This document shows positions 32,942 through 45,200 of a DNA stretch of 64,000 bases, one piece after another (positions within the stretch are counted from its first letter, which is position 1; each line of letters begins with the position of its first letter). Below the pieces are notes generated by a model. It was not told where the DNA came from, made no database searches, and saw only the letters and a program-made list of their open reading frames with translations. Source of the stretch: Sodiomyces alkalinus F11 (taxonomy: Eukaryota > Ascomycota > Sordariomycetes > Glomerellales > Plectosphaerellaceae); NCBI RefSeq assembly GCF_003711515.1, contig NW_021167080.1, forward strand, positions 62,001 to 126,000. The letters are read 5' to 3'. The position numbers and the translations under genes were made by a program.

Positions 32942-35900
32942 TCTTATTATTATTATTCTTACTCCACTATTCTATTTAATCTATAGGAGCCTAGCTTAGA
33001 CTATACGGTCCTTCTCGGGTGGCTATAAAGAGGAAAACCCGGTATCCCGGGGAAAACCTTTATACTCGTCCTTAGTTAGAGTAGTGCCGCTACGGGGCTA
33101 ATATAGCCCCGGCTTATCCCTTCTATATATCTAGATTATACCTTTAGGCTAGTGGCTAATAGGAAGGGCAGTAGGCTATGGTTCGGGTTAGCCTAGGCCG
33201 GTTATTAGTAAGGTGGCGGGGACCGAAAGGGTGCCGCGGCACGCTATCTCCGGCCTCCCTACGTCCTTAGGGACCATACCTATTATTCCTTCTATTTAAT
33301 TAATAAAGAAAGGTAGGGCAGGCGTTCCTGCCTCCCTTAGTGGGGGTAGGGGACTATATTTCCCATTCCCCGCTACGGTACCGCTATATTCTCGTAGGCT
33401 TTTATAACTTTAAGGGCGAGACGGAAATCGTCAAGTCTTTTCCGTTATAGGAACTACTTAGCTACCGCCCCGGCTTCTATATTATAGTCTAGTATATTAT
33501 ATAAATCCTCTTTAGTTATAAGTAGTCTCCCTATAGTACCGTAAAGCTCCTTACGCTTATCCTCGGTTATACCCTAGTACTAAAGCACTATATACTCCGC
33601 TATCTCTACGCCCCTATTACCGTAGGGGTATCGCGTTATTAGAAATTCCGGCACCCTCGCCTTAGCTAGGAAGGCTTATAGGCCTAACTTTTCTAATCTA
33701 ATCTAAGTAAGTACGGAGCTTTATAGCTTAAGGAGCCTTTTATATTTCCGGGGGGTATATTATATCGGGGGGCGGTATGGTACCGTTACGGTATAGGTAT
33801 AAGGCCGTTATACCTCCGCCTAGACTTAACCCTAATCCCTTATAAGGGCCTTCCTCGGGGGCGAGGTTCCGGCCTAGGTTATTAGGGCGGTAAGCTATAC
33901 TATCTACGCGAGAGCGGCGTGGGTGCTATAATACCGATTCGGTATCGTTAAGGCTCTCGCCGCGGCGTATACTCCGGCTAATAACTTATCTTCGGTCCCT
34001 TCTTTTTATATCCGATAGATCTTTTAGGCGCTTAGACTTAAAAGGTATAGGTTAAGAGGGGGGATAAAGGTCTAGACCCTAACCGATATAGCCTTATAGG
34101 CTCCGGCTACTAATTAGAGATATCGGTTTTATACCGCTATAAATACCGCTACGGGGCTATACTAGGGGCTAGCCCCTATCTTATAAACGGCTAAGGCGTA
34201 ATAAGTAACCACTAGTCTTATTACTATAAGGTATAGTCTTCTTATATCTACGAAGCTATACCCTTACGCTATTATACTAAGCCTTAAGAGGGCGTATATT
34301 TAGGTGGCTAGTGGGCCTTTTACCTTTTTAGCATATCACCGGAAATTAATTTTCCTATTAAGCTAGACGCCTAAGAGCCTTATCGCCTCCGCTACTAGTA
34401 CTAAAGTAGCGTTAAAGGGGAGCGGGGTAGGGGAGGGTTAGCGTGACTTCGTGAATAGGATATAGATATACTTAGCTAGTTCGAACTATAGTCTGCTCGC
34501 TATCTCTTAGTTAAGGTAAGCACGCTACGTAGCGGTAAGGCGGCACCGCGTCTATACCTTTATTCTGCTAAAGGCGATAATATTTATATTATTAGTAAAT
34601 ACTACTATTATTATTTTAGGGACCCTTTTTAGCTCCTTATAAAGGGTAGAGATATAAAGGATATAGAGGATAGGGGATATTGGGGAGCCTTATAGTATAC
34701 CCCCGCGGAGGTGCCGCGGGGGTGCTATTTCGCTATCGAGTAATAGCTAGGCTATATAGTCTTAGAGGAAGCTACTAATTAGGGTAATAAGCTATTAAGG
34801 GAAGCCCTTTCTTTTAAGTACCTTAAGGAGGCGGGAGTAAAGGATAGTATTAAAGGTGCCTTTAATATCTAGTTAGAGTATCGAAACGGTGCCGTTATAG
34901 GCCAAGCTCGCCCTTATAGCCTCCGTAACTCTTTATGCTACTATCTTTATACTCCGCCTAGTCTGGTTACCTATCTATCCCTTTAGGAGGAGCCGATACT
35001 CCTCCGCTATAGCGGCGATATACTTAGCTAGTATCCCTTTAAGGACCTTACCTATGATATTAAGGAGTAATATCGATTGTTAGCCTTTTACTATCTTATA
35101 ATCGGCTAATAGCTAGCCTTCCTTCTTAAGGACTACTATAGTAGCGTAACGGCACCTTTTCGGGTAATAGCCCGCTTTAAAGCACGCTATAAAGATAGCG
35201 CTTAGTCTTTAGTATAGGGGAGGTCTATATACTTTAAGGAGCCCTGCTAAAAGCCTATTAGGTCTTAGTATTACTTAGGGTTTAGTCTTTTTAAGACGCC
35301 CCTATATATCGGCTATGGTAATATCGTGGCGGATATCCTATCTAGGGGGAAATTCCGCGCTTAGGGGTCTAAGAGTAGTAGGGAGGGGGTGTAGGAAGAA
35401 CTTCCGGTTAAGGACTTCGGCTTTCTCTGCGTATATAGTAGCTAGGTTATCGCTGTCGTCTTAGCGTAATAGTAGTACCGATAAGGGGTTTAGCGGTACT
35501 CCCCCTTTTATTCGTGCGTATTTCTATAATTACTAAAGGAGGTTATTATTCTTCTTAGTCTTATATAGTAGGTGCTATTAGTATAGCCACTTCGTTACTA
35601 CTACGGCTTTATCGCGGCGCCTCTCCGTTTCCTAGAACTTATCCTATCAATTCCGGGACTTTTTAGATATATATCTATAGTAAAGGCACCTCGCTTCCTA
35701 GGTAAGAGCGGTTAACTCCGCGTTCTACTAAGGGATAGGTAAGAGTCCGGGGGTGCCCCCGCGGCGATATAGTATAGTCTTATCGGCTAGGGTTATAAGG
35801 TTCTTAATTAGGTTATCTAATACTAAGTCGATATCTCTTAGTATTATAAGGGGGCCGGTCTACTATAGTTATATAGCGGCGAGCTAGGGGACTTATAAGG

Positions 35901-36862
35901 GGTAAAAGCCATTTTAGACCTAATAGGGCCTATTTAAATCCCGCGGTGGTATTATCTTAGTGCCCGCTATAATATCTATCTCCGTGTGGATTTAGGCCGT
36001 CTATAAGTAGTAGTCCGACCCGATAACGGTTGTATCGGGGCCGCCGAAGTCGTAGCGGAGCCCCTATATCGCCTATATAAGGTCGATATTACTAGCGCGC
36101 CGGCCTAGGCGGTGCTATATAGTAGTTCTAGGGGGGGTTACTAAGTCTAGGTTCTACTAGGTTATAAGGGTAAGCAGGGTATCGGCTCGGGGGTAATAAC
36201 GCGGTGGCTATAACTATAAGGGGTAGTATAGGTTAAAGTTCTTTATAAGGATATAGCGGACCCGTGGCGGTGCTATATCGAATATATCTTATAAGGGTGT
36301 ATTCTAGGGGGTCCTGGCTAATTAGTAGTTCTTAAGTAGATTAACTAGATTATAAGGGTATTATCTTTAGTCCTAAATATAACGGTATAGGTATTATAGT
36401 AGGCTTACTATATCCACGTGTATAGCGGATATCTTTTATATATATATAGGAGGGCGCGGCCTCCTCCTTAGATTAGCCGGTATACCCCTTAGGAGGGGTA
36501 GACAGGGCTTTTCGTGAAAGGGTTAAGGCCGGGTTCCTGGATTATTATTACGTTATACTCAGCGCGGCACCGAAGCGGAAGCTCCCGCCGCGCTTAACTC
36601 CTCCCTATACTCTATAAAAGGATATAGATTCTTATTAATTAGAAGGGGGGGTTAAGATAGCGTGCCCGGTATAACCGGGGTCTAGCTCTAGGGTTCCTAC
36701 TACGGTACCTCGCTAGTTCTACGGGGGACTATATAGGCGCTTATTAGGCCTGGTATCAGGGAGCCCTCCTATTCTTTAGTCCTTTTCGGGGGCAGTCGTC
36801 TACCTTTACGGAGGGGTTAATCCTAGTCTAGAGTAATAATAATCAGGGGAAAGATTGCTAAA
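32942..36862 (-). mobile_element. LINE-1 copy 2, 5'-truncated
   Basis: Minus-strand LINE-1 with an ATT-repeat (TAA) tail at 32942-32960 at its 3' end. It includes the ORF2 endonuclease and RT but no ORF1. Similarity to copy 3 stops at about 36862, so the copy is 5'-truncated or recombined there. Near the 3' end the block GGTCCTTCTCGGGTGGCTAT (33010-33029) is conserved in copy 3. I could not identify convincing target duplications. Confidence 0.8.
33370..36700 (-). pseudogene. LINE-1 copy 2 ORF2, RIP-inactivated
   Basis: Read leftward: the endonuclease box GDFN has become KNFN near 36233-36244. The RT palm box reads VFTNNINIIAF at about 34577-34612, where the Asp codons have become Asn, and the QGSP-type block lies near 34690-34720. 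Both the nuclease and polymerase catalytic acidic residues are thus mutated, in addition to many stops. Homologous to copy 1 28700-32025 and copy 3 49600-53000. Confidence 0.8.
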
Positions 36863-37722
36863 TAGGTAGTCGTAAAGAGTGAAAAGGTAGGGTTAACGTA
36901 AGGAACTAGATGGGATCACGATAGGATCACGATAGAGAAGGTGCAGGGGTAGCTAAAGAATCAGATTAATCGCTAGCCTCCGTCTTTTAAGGGGAGGCTC
37001 CTCTGCTCCTTAAGACTACGCTTCGCTACTCCTCGAGGACTGCTTTATTTACTTCCTCGAGGGCTACCTTATTTGCTTCAAGGGACTATTCTATTTGCTA
37101 GTGTAATAACTGCTTTGTTTATACCTTAAGGGGTCTTAGACTAGGCACGCCTGGACCCCTATAGGTTTATACTAGGGACCTATTATAACCACTACTACAG
37201 GCACCTGATATAGCGACCTCCCCCGGATACTCCTGTCCTCAGGAGTGCCCGATCCTTACCGGCCCCTCGGCTCCTCTAAAACCCAGTGCCCGAATCCGTC
37301 CCTAAGTCCCCCGGTGCCCCGAACCAGAGCCCTCTATAACGGGACCCCGATAGGTCCCGCCTAGTTCCCACACGGAGCCTCTTAGGCCGTGGCTCTAACC
37401 CGGGTATATACTCCCTCTCTTCGTTCTATTAATACAACCACTAAAGCTAATATCCCCCTTAGGACCCTAATAGGTTCTAGGGTGGTTCCTTCTCGGACCT
37501 CCGGATCTACCCCTTTATTCCCCCTAGGTTATCCCTTCGATTAATCCATAAAGCCTTCCGAGCTAGTATTATATAGAGTCTAATATTACTCCTTCCACGA
37601 ACTTGTAGCTTCCTTCTTTATACTAAAAATAGATGCTATATAACCGCTATAGTGGATATCTTATAACCTACCGTTACTCCCTCTTCCTATTCCTTGTCTT
37701 CCTCTTCTATACTTAATTTTTC
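36863..37722 (-). pseudogene. Unidentified reading frame with coiled coil
   Basis: On the minus strand a frame begins at ATG 37722 (MEKLSIEEEDKE) and, after a frame change near 37500, runs on for about 200 codons to the LINE-1 copy 2 junction. The part at about 36990-37120 reads HQQIEQSLEANKVALEEVNK, with heptad spacing typical of a coiled coil. It is followed by a Ser/Pro/Asp-rich tail. A Gag-like protein of an unrelated retroelement is one possibility. The plus strand also has a long Pro/Ser-rich open frame (about 37212-37700), so the coding strand is not proven. The DNA keeps many CpA/TpG and looks far less RIPped than its neighbours. Confidence 0.35.
37037..37130. repeat. Short imperfect tandem repeat
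   Basis: Four degenerate units of 21-26 bp share CTGCTTTATTT / CTACCTTATTT / CTATTCTATTT / CTGCTTTGTTT. On the minus strand they encode the heptad-like repeats of the coiled-coil frame above. Confidence 0.6.
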
Positions 37723-37849
37723 CATCGTAAGTCTCTATTAATTAAATAACTAACTACTATCTTATAAGTGCTTTCACGTCTTTAGTCTAAGATACTAGCT
37801 AACCACGAGATATAGTGTAGTTACTATACCTTTATAGGAAGATAATAAT
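37723..37849. other. Spacer with no recognised content
   Basis: An AT-rich gap between the start of the minus frame at 37722 and the first readable Helitron residues. No Helitron 5' terminus or promoter could be identified with confidence. Confidence 0.4.
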
Positions 37850-39720
37850 AATAAACACGCCGTTACTCCTACGAGTATATCGCGAGCCTCTAAGAGGCTT
37901 AAGACCTGCCGATCTAGAACGCCCGTATATCGATTACGGTCTCTATCTCATACACTCTCGGCTCCTTAAGGCAAGCAGGACTATTATAGAGTTTAGGCTA
38001 CCCGCGCCTTTATACGACTAGCGCCGTGCGACCGGTAATATATTATGTATTACGGAGACTTATAATCACGATACCTAGGCTATAGTGTACGAAGATATCC
38101 ACTGCCGGTTTAACTAAAGCTAGGCTACGGTGTATAGCTAGGTTATAGCTACTATTAAATCTTATAGCCACGGCGCCCGTTTCTTTTTATAGGGCCCCGG
38201 CGGTATAGGGAAGACGTTTATATACCGCGGTCTCTACGCATATTTCCAGTCGCGCGGGCAGATTATACTCTATATAGCGTCCTCTAGTATCGCGGCCGTT
38301 CTTCTTAAGGGTGGCTATACAGCCTATTCGCGGTTTAAGATCCTCTTACAGGTTAATAACGCCTCGACCTATAACGTGCTAAAGAATTCGGACCTTATAG
38401 CATTACTACGGGAGACGGTTCTTATTATCTAGGATAAGGTTCCTATACAGCATAAGTTTTGTTTCGAGGCCGTTAATCGTACGTTACGGGATATAATAAA
38501 TAACGATTACCTCTTCGGCGGTATTCCGGTTATCTTCGGAGGCGATTTTACCTAGATCCTACCCGTTATTCGTAATAGTAGTCGGGCGCAGATTATACAC
38601 GCCTGCTTCTAGCAGTCCTCTATCTAGCCATAACTTAGTATTCTTTACCTTATAGAGAATATACGGGTTACCTCTACCGATCCTAATAATCGGGCGTTTA
38701 TTCAGTGGTTACGGGACCTCTCCTACGATACCGAACTTTACGGGTTAGTTAACCTTTTCCCTGCTATTACAGCTATTTACGATATCGTCTATCTATACGG
38801 GCGTATTTACCCGACTAAATTACTATAGTAGGCGCCGTTAAACTATATAGTCTTTATTAACCACGTTATTCTAATACCTCGTAATACTACTATCACGGCT
38901 ATTAATAGGCAAATACTAGGGCGACTACCTAGCCGCTTATAGGCTTACTTAGCCGAGAATTCGGTCGTTAATCGGGCAGAGGATACTAACAGCCCTACGC
39001 CCGAACTAGCACTGGAGTTTTTAATATAGTTCGAGTTCGCCTCTATCCCGCCCGTAAAGCTTAAGCTAAAGGTCGGCGCGCCCGTTATACTTATACGGAA
39101 CCTTAACCCACGGCAGGGATTATATAACGGCACGCGTATAGTTATTTTACGAATAGCGCGTAATACGCTAGAGGTTAAGGTGCTATCCGGAATACACGCT
39201 AGCGAGGTAGTATTTATCCCCCGTATCTGTTTAGATTCTAATAAGGAGGATTACCCGTATATTATCCAGCGCCGTTAATTCCCGTTACGGCTCTGTTTCG
39301 CGATAACGATTAATAAGTCGTAAGGGTAATCGTTTAGTATAGTCGGCGTGGATTTCCGGTAGCACGCCTTTACTCACGGTTAGGTTTACGTTACGATATC
39401 GACGGTTACTGATATTAGGAATCTATTTACTTTATTATAGGCCGATAATAGTAGGGCGGTAGGTAGGCTTAGCCGCAGGTTAGCCGGAGTATATCTAATA
39501 TCGTAAACCCAGAGGTCTTAATAGATTCTTTTTAACGGTCACTTCTACGGTTGTAGTAGTCTACTATAATAACTAGCGATCGATAACGCGGTCGGGTTTC
39601 TTTATTATATAGCCTATATTAAGGGTAGACGAAGTAATAAAGCAAACTACCTATTCCCGCCGCACCGTAAACATAAAAATAAAACAACCGTAAACCCTTT
39701 ATAAAATAGTAAAGTAAAAA
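37850..39720 (+). pseudogene. Helitron helicase (PIF1-like C-terminal half of RepHel)
   Basis: The plus frame shows the Helitron-type lead-in RPADLERPYIDYGLYLIH (about 37890-37950). Walker A is GPGGIGKT at 38193-38216 and Walker B reads WDKVPIQHK near 38430-38456 (E to K, a TG-to-TA change). Then come FGGDFTQILPVI near 38535-38575, the NNR..IQWLRDLSYD block near 38690-38730 and the C-terminal INKSQGQSFSIVGVDF near 39308-39358. This DNA helicase unwinds the element during rolling-circle transposition. The upstream HUH nuclease (Rep) domain is not visible, so the gene is 5'-truncated. The end is approximate. Confidence 0.85.
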
Positions 39721-39732
39721 AAAAAGCCCGTT

Positions 39733-40890
39733 TTAGTTCTCCGCCGGGATACTATCCTCTAGGGCAGCGATTATATTCTTATAGTACTAGATTAACTGCT
39801 TCTTCTATGCCGTTATTATACCGGTAGGGAGTATCACGGCCAGCACTTCGACGTTACCGAAGGTTATTACGGGCGGGGCGAGGGGCGCGGGCGTAGGCGT
39901 GGCGGGCGTGGTGGTGGCCGTATTTATACCCGAAATACCGGCGATAGTTATAATAGTCGGGCGGGGAGGGGGGGGGCGGGAGCGGCAGCCGTAGTTAAGG
40001 TCTTTACCTTCTTAGAAGGCGTTATGGTTCCTATAGTATTATAGATTAATTAATTAGTATAGGTTAGTATTCGTTACGGTTATTATTAGCTTACCTACGG
40101 TCTTATTTACACGCTTCTTCCCCTTAGAAGAAGCGGGAGTAGCGGTAGCGGTAGTGGTAGCGGTAGTATTATTATCGGCCGGGGGGGGGGGAGCGGTATG
40201 AATATTTACGGCCTTCCGAATTAAAATAGCAGTTATTATAGCTACCGCTAACGACTCCCGAGAACGTGTAGTAACGGGCGAAAGGACCGTCTTTCTTACT
40301 ATAGTGCTTATAGTCTATCTAAAGGTCGCCGACGATTATTATTATAATAGCCTCTCGATTAGCCGGGCGACTAAGGTTAAGGTCTTTATCCTCCCGTAAT
40401 AAGAGGTCCCGTTTAGTCTATATTAATAATATCGGTTAGTATATAATAAGATAGCAGGTAAATCAGTAACCTACCCGAATAATGTGTATAGTGTTAAGGG
40501 CACCGGTAGCTTTATAGCCGCTATTATATATAAGGTCGAGAACCTTACTACGGTTAACCGTACGGCCGTCCTTTATAGGTATCGTTTACTAAACGCGCGT
40601 GCTAGAGGAGGAGGCCGGCGTATTATATACGGGCGGGCGGGTAGGCGTATAGGCGGGCGAGGTAGTAGGCGAGGCAGCGATAGAGGCGGCGGCAGAGGCG
40701 GCGGGCGAGGCAGGGCGGGAGGCGGTAGTCGAGTTATTGGGCGATAAGGACCGGGATTCCTACGAATCGATAAAGGAGTCGGATAGGGCGGGCGGTATAC
40801 TACGAATTACGGTTAGTATCGTCGCTTTCTATAGGGTTAAGGCGTGTATTTATACCCGTAACTTATATAACGGCGAGGCTATAACTGCAT
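39733..40890 (-). pseudogene. Unknown frame opposite to the Helitron helicase
   Basis: The minus-strand frame ends with a plain stop at 39733-39735 after WKKQLIWYYKNIIAALEDS. Upstream are a Pro/Thr/Ala-rich segment (TTTPATPTPAPLAPP, about 39865-39915), a basic patch SSKGKKRVNK (about 40105-40135), a structured part near 40340-40580 (GRTVNRSKVLDLIYNSGYKA), and a Ser/Thr/Pro/Ala-rich N-terminus at about 40600-40760. At least two frame changes occur, one at a C9 homopolymer near 39970. It lies tail to tail with the helicase. I do not recognise it; fungal Helitrons can carry passenger genes. Confidence 0.45.
40600..40745. repeat. G-rich low-complexity tract
   Basis: Plus strand is rich in GGCGGGCGAGG-like units. 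It is translated as Arg/Gly repeats on the plus strand or Ser/Pro/Ala on the minus strand, and the latter continues into the unknown frame. The open plus frame 40484-40747 is probably a shadow. Confidence 0.5.
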
Positions 40891-41080
40891 AAACCGGAAA
40901 GGAGGGAGGGATATTTAAATAAATAGAAAAAAACTATTACTTAGCGGCGCTATAACGGTTTATTAATTACGATCTTTATTCCGTAAATAAAGTAATCGTG
41001 GTATCGGAAATAGAGAAATACTTTATCGCGATAATAAAACAGTTACTAAAGACCGTTGTTATAGCGTAGAAAATAGTAAA
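40891..41080. other. AT-rich intergenic piece before LINE-2 copy 2
   Basis: No gene seen. Ends with AATAGTAAA (41072-41080), the likely target duplication of LINE-2, repeated at 47961-47969. Confidence 0.5.
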
Positions 41081-41704
41081 CAATAGTATTATTATTATTA
41101 TTTATTACTCTACTCTCGCTTAGCTAAGCTAGGCTAGCCACGTAGGTAATAGTCCTTCTCTGATTTTCGAGGGGAAACCGTTAATGGATAAAAATCCCTA
41201 CGCTTTTATTATATAAGTAGTTTTATCGTGCGTGGCCGCTACGGTATCGCTCCGTGGCCCTATTTTTATCGCTATTCGAAAACCGGATCTTACCGCCGGG
41301 CTAGTAGCTAATAGGAGTTAGCTGGTTAGTTTATTAGGTACCGTGTCGGGTTATACGCGCCCTTAGTGCGCTATCGTTATAGTCCCTCGCCGCCGTCCTT
41401 TCCTTTATTCCGGATCCGGCGAGGTTATTCTTGCCTCGCCGCGGCGCCCTTTATACCCTCCATCCCTTCTATAGGGGGCACGCCTACCCCCCCCCCTTTA
41501 CTCCTTTCTTTATTTATTATTTTTTCTAAAACCTCCTTTATATACCTACTATTTATAGTGGCCCTTATTTAGTTATATACCTCCCTTACTCGCGCTACGT
41601 AGGCTCTCCAGGGTAAGCGCTATAGTATAGGCCGGGCGTGGCTACTATTCCCTAGAAGGCGTAGTAACTTATAGGGCTAATCTACCGCTCCCTTTTCTTA
41701 TAAA

Positions 41705-41755
41705 CCTCCCTCTTTTCCTCTCTTTTCCTCCTTTTCTCTTTTCCTCCTTTAAGCT
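41705..41755. repeat. CT-rich tract in LINE-2 copy 2
   Basis: Counterpart of 8181-8253 with fewer repeat units. Confidence 0.7.
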
Positions 41756-42249
41756 ATCGTTTTTAAGGTAAGTTTTACGTGGTTAGTGCGGTGTAAGTAC
41801 GGCCCTGGAATACCCGTATTGAATACCCCGGTGCTGTTCGGCTATATAGTAGGGGATCTAATAGGGTCCCGGGTTATACTATCCCCGCGCCGCCCTTACT
41901 CCGCCCCCGTAACGACCGCCTCGGTCTAACTCCTTTACCCCTTTAGATACCTAGTAATAAGACCTCTATTACTAAAGGGGGAGCCGGTGCCGGCGCCTAT
42001 AAGGGTAAAAGGCCGGCTACCCCTTAGCCTTCTACTATAAGTTCCCCGCTCTATTATTATCACGCCCGCTTTACGCCCCCGTTTCGTATTCTAACCCGGT
42101 ATAGTCCGCCCCTACTATCCGCTTATCGCTATATACCTCCTACGTTATATCCCTCGCCCGTAACTACTAGGTAGCTCTTTACTAAAATCCGCCCGGTAAA
42201 TAGTCGTGTTATATTCCCGTTACGCTCCCGCTACGCCCCCGTTATATCG

Positions 42250-45200
42250 TTTTTACTAACCCGATTTAGGAGCGGGCGCTTATTGTATTAAGTATATTAA
42301 TAGTAACCGTGATAGTAGCTACTACGCCCTAGTTTATCTCCGCTACACCCCCGCTATGCCCTTGCTCCGCAAATTCTCCTATTAGGTCCCCCCCCCCCTA
42401 TAATAACGCCGCTACCGCCCTTATCGCCGCCGTTACCGCTACCCGCGCTACCCCGACGCCCTTTCTAGATTTTCCCCTTCTCCGTTATACCGTGTACGTT
42501 ACGTCCTTATTACTAATCCTATTATAGAATATCCGTAAGTATTAATAGGCGGCTACCTATTAGACCTACGCCCTCCGCCGGGCTAGTAGTGTTAGTATAG
42601 TCGACGCCCCCGCCGCCGCGCCCCCTTAAAGTTATAGTAATAGCTACGCTTATAATAGCGAGATATTAGAGCTTATCCTCGCCTACCTTATAAGTTACCC
42701 CGCGCCTCCCCCGCGTTAACCCCGCTGCTAACGCGTATTATAGGGTATCCCCCTCCCCTTCTCTAAGAACTCTACTACCTCTACTACTAAGGATAAGACT
42801 AATAAGGATAAGGTTATCTTAGTAAGTAGTAGAGTAATTAGCTCCGATGACGCTAATACCTCCGATAAGAATATAGATACTAATATAGAGAAGTAAGTAG
42901 GCGTGCTATAGCGCGGCTATAATATAGCTGTATAGCGGCTATTAATAAATATTATACTCTCCCTTTACTTATCTTCGTAGTCGTCTATACCTCTTTTATA
43001 TATATACCTAAGGTTTTAGCGCCGCGGGGGCTTTATTACCCCTCCGATATTAGTTATCGTACTAGTCTAAAGTCCGGAAGGTGTCCGGTTTATAGGAACC
43101 ACTTCGCGACCTTCCCCGCGGTCTTTTTACTCTGGAGCGCTAGGGCTAATCCTATTTTATTAGTAGGCGCGCGCCTATATCGGCTATAAGGCGCTCCTAT
43201 ATCTCCCTTAATATATCCCGGTATTATAACGCGATATATTCCGCTATCTCCGGCCCTTTATCGGCGTACCGGTAGCGCGGCGTTACCGTGTCCGGCACGC
43301 CTTTTATAAAAAGGAAATGGCGAAGGCCTATTTTCTCTGTTCGTACCTAGGTAATGATAGAACTCTATAGTTTTATAAGGCCCTCATACTTCCTAAGCGC
43401 TACACGGTTAAATTAGGGCGTTTACGCTATAGCTATACTATTATATTAGCGTAGCGAGGTACGCTTTTACCGGTACGCCTATTCCTCTCGGAGGCGTTAG
43501 GCTAGTTCCCTCCCGAGGAGCTAGGACTCGACTTCCTGCTTGTATACCCCCTAAGACCTTAGGTAGGGCCTAACCCCTCCCTTATATCTTCTACGCTATA
43601 TAGCCGCTTCGGCTACTTATCGTACCTAAAGTATCGCTTACTCTATCTAAGTGCCCTTTACCCGTAGTACCGCTCGCGCGGTTAGGGCGTTATAGTATAA
43701 ATTAAGAGGGGGGACCCCCGCCTTTATCTTAACTACCTTTATAGTAGTAGCCCGATATATAGTAGTAACGATATATAAGTATTACGCCTATTTACTAGCT
43801 AGTCCTTTTAAGACTCCGCTTAGCTTCTCCCTTTTTCCTATTATTATATAAAAGGCCGGGGCTATATATAGTATAGCGCTCCGGACTATTATTTAGTATA
43901 ATTTACACGCGTCCCCGATACGGTAGCCCTATACTAACGCTATAAGCCGTATAAGGGCGTATTTCTAGGTAAAGAGTTTAGCTTTAAGATTCCGGATATA
44001 GGGACGGAATATAAGCTTCTAGTCGAGGATAACCCCTAAGACCTCTATCTCTCTAATTTACGGCGCTAGTATGCCCTTAAGGCGTAGCTAGAGTGGTAGC
44101 GGGTCTTATTTTCTTATAGAGTGGAGAAGCTTATACTTCTATAGCTTAAATCGTAGTCCGCTCCTTTATAACTAGCTCTAGTAGACCTACTATACCCGTT
44201 TAAGGTACGCCCGTAGTTCGGCCTTATTATATCTAAAGGCTATAATATTCGTGTTATCGGTAAAGCCGACTACCGCGACCCGCGGTATCCGGATTAATTC
44301 CTAGTAAAGCATTCCGATAAATAGTATAAAGAGGATTAGGGAAAAGGGTAATCCTTAGGGGACTCCTGTCTAAATATCTACCCTATACGCTATATTGCTA
44401 TTAAAGCGTAGGCGTACTATACGCGCTATAAGGTATAACTAGGTCTATTTCGTAACCTAGTCCGGGAAGCCGTATTAGGCGAGGATTTCGAGGAGTTTTT
44501 AGTATAGTACTATATCGAAGACGCCCTAAATATTAAGCTTTAATTACGTTGTTGCCCCGCCACGCTCCTATATAGCGTATATACCCTTTATAATAGCCTT
44601 AACAGTTACTATTATATCGCGGTGTCTTTAATTATCTATCTATCCGGTAAGGAGGAGTCGGTGCTCCTCCGCTACGGTTATAATTCTCCCCGCTATTATT
44701 TTCTTAAGGACCTTCCCCGTCGCGCTTAGGAGTAATATCGGTTATTACCCCGAGGCTATTATATAAGCTTCCTTTAGTTTACCCGGTTTCTTAAGCACTA
44801 CTACTTCTACGGTACGGTATTACGTGAAATATACGGCCTTAAGGCTCGCGGAGAAGAGTTATACCAATCGCTTATAGAGTGGTTAGCTATAGGCGAGTAG
44901 GAATCCGTTTAGTAAGCTATCCTCCCCGGGTGCCTTTTACTTGACTATTTATTATATAACCTATTAGACCTCCTTTTTTATAACCTTTTACGTGAGTAGT
45001 ATTACCTTTATCCTCGGCGCGCCGCCGATACGCCCGCTTTCTATAGAGTATAATAAGGGGAATAACTTCGTTACGAGGATTATTACTTTTCCGTTATATA
45101 TTATTATAACCGGTCCGCCCGCGCTATACTATAGGGGCAGGATAGATAGGAGGTTTAGGGGTAGGTAGCTTACTATCCAGGCCTAGCGTTATAATACCTA

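Larger units (their letters stand above)
37850..41080 (+). mobile_element. Helitron fragment
   Basis: Defined by the helicase and the following about 1.3 kb. The nearly full-length LINE-2 copy 2 inserted at 41080, and about 160 bp beyond it (47961-48122) may be the distal end. Neither a 5' TC end nor a certain 3' CTRR end could be fixed. Confidence 0.6.

Noticed and set aside
32932..37122. CTTTGTTTAT at 32932-32941 and 37113-37122 as target duplication of LINE-1 copy 2
   Set aside because: The right copy is one unit of a local tandem repeat, and LINE-1 similarity ends earlier, at 36862, so the match is probably chance.
40484..40747. Arg/Gly-rich plus-strand frame resembling an RGG protein
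   Set aside because: It arises from a G-rich low-complexity tract. The opposite strand continues as a longer Ser/Pro/Ala frame with a natural C-terminus.
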